A stretch of 64,000 nt of DNA from Atrina japonica. Lineage: Eukaryota; Mollusca; Bivalvia; Pterioida; Pinnidae. Below the pieces are notes generated by a model. That model was not told the origin of the DNA. It saw only the letters and a list, made by a program, of their open reading frames with translations, and ran no database searches. The first letter of the stretch is position 1; each line of letters begins with the position of its first letter. Both the position numbers and the translations under genes were made by a program. Of the stretch, positions 63,952 through 64,000 are shown one piece after another. Location of the stretch: contig BROG01000447.1 in NCBI GenBank assembly GCA_030159075.1, positions 548,001 through 612,000 on the forward strand, given 5' to 3'.

Positions 63952-64000
63952 GTATGGTCAAAATTTTGTCATTTTTTTTCTCATTTTTTCAAGGTCATCC

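Overview
The window looks like genomic DNA of a marine invertebrate animal, most likely a bivalve mollusc. It is AT-rich and has a spliced gene with GT-AG introns. It is full of long (AT)n, (CT)n and (CA)n microsatellites, tRNA-headed SINEs of a type I associate with bivalves, short inverted-repeat DNA transposons, and fragments of retroelement reverse transcriptases. Nothing bacterial is present: there are no operons, rRNA genes, CRISPR arrays or plausible long prokaryotic ORFs. The species cannot be read from this sequence.

Layout. About 1-12.7 kb is a graveyard of broken retroelements. It holds at least seven pieces, in both orientations, of one reverse-transcriptase family. It also holds a Ty3/gypsy-type remnant (gag, zinc knuckle and RT motifs on +, about 6.5-9.4 kb) and a separate RNase H remnant on - (4.7-5.2 kb). 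From 9.7 to 16.5 kb come a 150-bp tandem array, a 388-bp inverted-repeat element, a hairpin-bearing repeat and a complete-looking 1.8-kb foldback element (14,715-16,513) with a 6-bp target duplication. Around 17.9-18.3 kb lies a short CpG-richer patch with a TATA-like box and a good splice donor. Beyond it the sequence becomes CpG-poor, and the repeats change to small DNA elements (TA- and TTAA-flanked, one hAT-like), SINEs and minisatellites with units of 15, 25, 27, 30, 46, 60 and 67 bp.

The one convincing host gene is at the right end on +. It is a PPP1R16A/B (MYPT3/TIMAP) type regulatory subunit of protein phosphatase 1. Its first coding exon (57,232-57,502) carries a MyPhoNE-like motif and a KVRF PP1-docking motif. 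After a 6.4-kb intron, exon 2 (63,881-63,951) begins the ankyrin repeats in exact phase, and the gene runs off the window. A splice acceptor at 56,930 shows that the 5' UTR is also split. I infer that the CpG-poor tract from about 18 to 57 kb may be the large first intron of this gene, but no transcript evidence is available here.

The most notable non-genic structures are the foldback element, a 2-kb 60-bp satellite that grew inside a small TA-flanked DNA transposon, a TTAA-flanked mini-element caught inside a SINE so that the empty site can be read, and three tandem stem-loops in the leader of the Ty3-like element.
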